Origin: Actinomycetota bacterium
GTDB lineage: Bacteria > Actinomycetota > Actinomycetes > Nanopelagicales > Nanopelagicaceae
NCBI GenBank assembly: GCA_003569265.1
Contig: BGON01000002.1
Span: 62,001 to 126,000 of the forward strand
Direction of reading: 5' to 3'
Length of the DNA stretch: 64,000 bases
The notes beneath the pieces are model-generated. The model saw only the letters and a list, made by a program, of their open reading frames with translations, was not told where the DNA came from and made no database searches. Position 1 is the stretch's first letter. The number at the start of each line of letters is the position of its first letter. Below, piece by piece: positions 63,453 to 64,000 of this stretch. A program made the translations under genes and the position numbers.

Positions 63453-64000
63453 GTGGACAACATCACTGCCTTTAATAATCATCTTCCAGTCAAGGTTCGC
63501 TTTGGAGAGGGCGTGGCGCAAACGTTGCCAGCAGTTGTTGCAGAGCTTGGTGCCAGCAAAGTCTTTTTGATGGTTGATAAAGATATTGAGAAGTTCAATC
63601 CAGCGGCAGCAAAGCTCATTGATCAGATGAAGGCAGCTGCTGGCATCACTGTTACGGTCTTTGAAAAGCCTGCAGGTGAGCCAACAATTCAAATGGTCGA
63701 TGAATCAATCGCAGCACTTAAGGCAGCAGGCTCTGATGTTGTTGTTGCACTCGGTGGTGGCTCAGTTATAGATACTGCTAAAGCTGCGCGTCTATGCGCC
63801 CAACTCAACTGCACATTCCGTGAGTTCCAATCAAAGCCACCTGTTTATCCAGCACCAACACTTCCACTTGTTGCTCTGCCAACATCTGCTGGAACAGGCT
63901 CTGAAGTATCTGGTGGCTCTGTTATCTCTGATCCAGAAGCTGGTCGCAAAGCAGGTATTGCTAATGGAAACCTTCGCGCGCAAGTTGCACTGGTTGACCC
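63453..64000 (+). CDS. Iron-containing alcohol dehydrogenase (partial, C-terminus off the right edge)
   Basis: 182 codons visible. GTG start at 63453 with AAGGAG 6 bases upstream. The protein begins MDNITAFNNHLPVKVRFGEG and has the nucleotide-binding VVVALGGGSVIDTAKAA near residues 95-110 and PLVALPTSAGTGSEVSGGSVISD near 138-160, the family signature. The C-terminal metal-binding histidines lie outside the window. Substrate (alcohol, lactaldehyde, maleylacetate, phosphonate aldehyde) cannot be fixed from this part. Confidence 0.9.
   Translation, partial: MDNITAFNNHLPVKVRFGEGVAQTLPAVVAELGASKVFLMVDKDIEKFNPAAAKLIDQMKAAAGITVTVFEKPAGEPTIQMVDESIAALKAAGSDVVVALGGGSVIDTAKAARLCAQLNCTFREFQSKPPVYPAPTLPLVALPTSAGTGSEVSGGSVISDPEAGRKAGIANGNLRAQVALVD

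Noticed and set aside
1-64000. CRISPR arrays, insertion sequences, integrases, phage genes or attachment sites
   Set aside because: No regularly spaced identical repeats, transposase or integrase motifs, or tRNA-end duplications were found; the only long repeat is the livFG pair.

Overview
The window reads as one contiguous piece of an actinobacterial chromosome of moderate to low GC, very densely packed. Most genes overlap their neighbour by 1-20 bases (ATGA or TAATG junctions) or lie a few bases apart, and nearly everything is on the minus strand. The marker set is actinobacterial: PriA-type HisA with no trpF nearby, a GltB/GltD pair, a type-2-like IleRS behind a T-box, a division and cell-wall (dcw) cluster without ftsA, DUF3040 and DUF6504 proteins, an ANTAR response regulator beside pyk, and a TCGAAC-N4-GTTCGA SOS box. 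Gene order resembles the Streptomyces liv-pyk-glt-lgt-trp-his-dnaE-lspA-ileS-dcw block. The compactness and base composition would fit a streamlined freshwater lineage such as Ca. Nanopelagicales (acI), but that placement is inference.

Layout. 1-9.5 kb: two tandem branched-chain amino-acid (or related) ABC transporter operons, livK-H-M-G-F, the left one cut by the window edge. Their livF and 3' livG parts are 99% identical while the rest has diverged. 9.6-17.7 kb: ANTAR regulator, an unusual tRNA, pyruvate kinase and glutamate synthase. 17.8-20.6 kb: VIT-family transporter, lgt, a DsbA-like protein and a MauE-like protein. 20.5-30.4 kb: one continuous tryptophan-histidine biosynthesis run (hisD-C-B-H-priA-hisF-hisI-trpE-small membrane ORF-trpC-B-A). 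30.5-36.2 kb: dnaE, an RluD-type pseudouridine synthase, lspA and a DksA-like protein with a lysine-rich tail. 36.3-39.6 kb: T-box and ileS, on the plus strand. 39.6-56.4 kb: the dcw cluster from mraZ to yggT, with rsmH broken by an apparent one-base deletion. 56.4-61.6 kb: DUF3040, then an SOS-boxed DUF6504-dnaE2-dinB translesion operon. 61.6-64 kb: a DoxX-like gene behind a perfect 22-bp palindrome, an MFS transporter, and the start of an iron-containing alcohol dehydrogenase.

Most of the window is ordinary housekeeping content; the interest is in regulation and small features. The strongest signals are: nine consecutive 10-bp units, phased with the DNA helix, over and upstream of the mraZ promoter (a candidate extended MraZ operator); a tRNA with a leucine CAA anticodon but a 5-nt variable loop, whose 3' end sits one base before the pdtaR start codon; a 56-residue membrane-protein gene coupled into the trp operon; the livFG conversion tract; hairpins at the same place in both liv operons; and the 22-bp palindrome. 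No CRISPR array, insertion sequence, integrase or phage gene was seen, and no stretch longer than about 300 bases lacks a gene.
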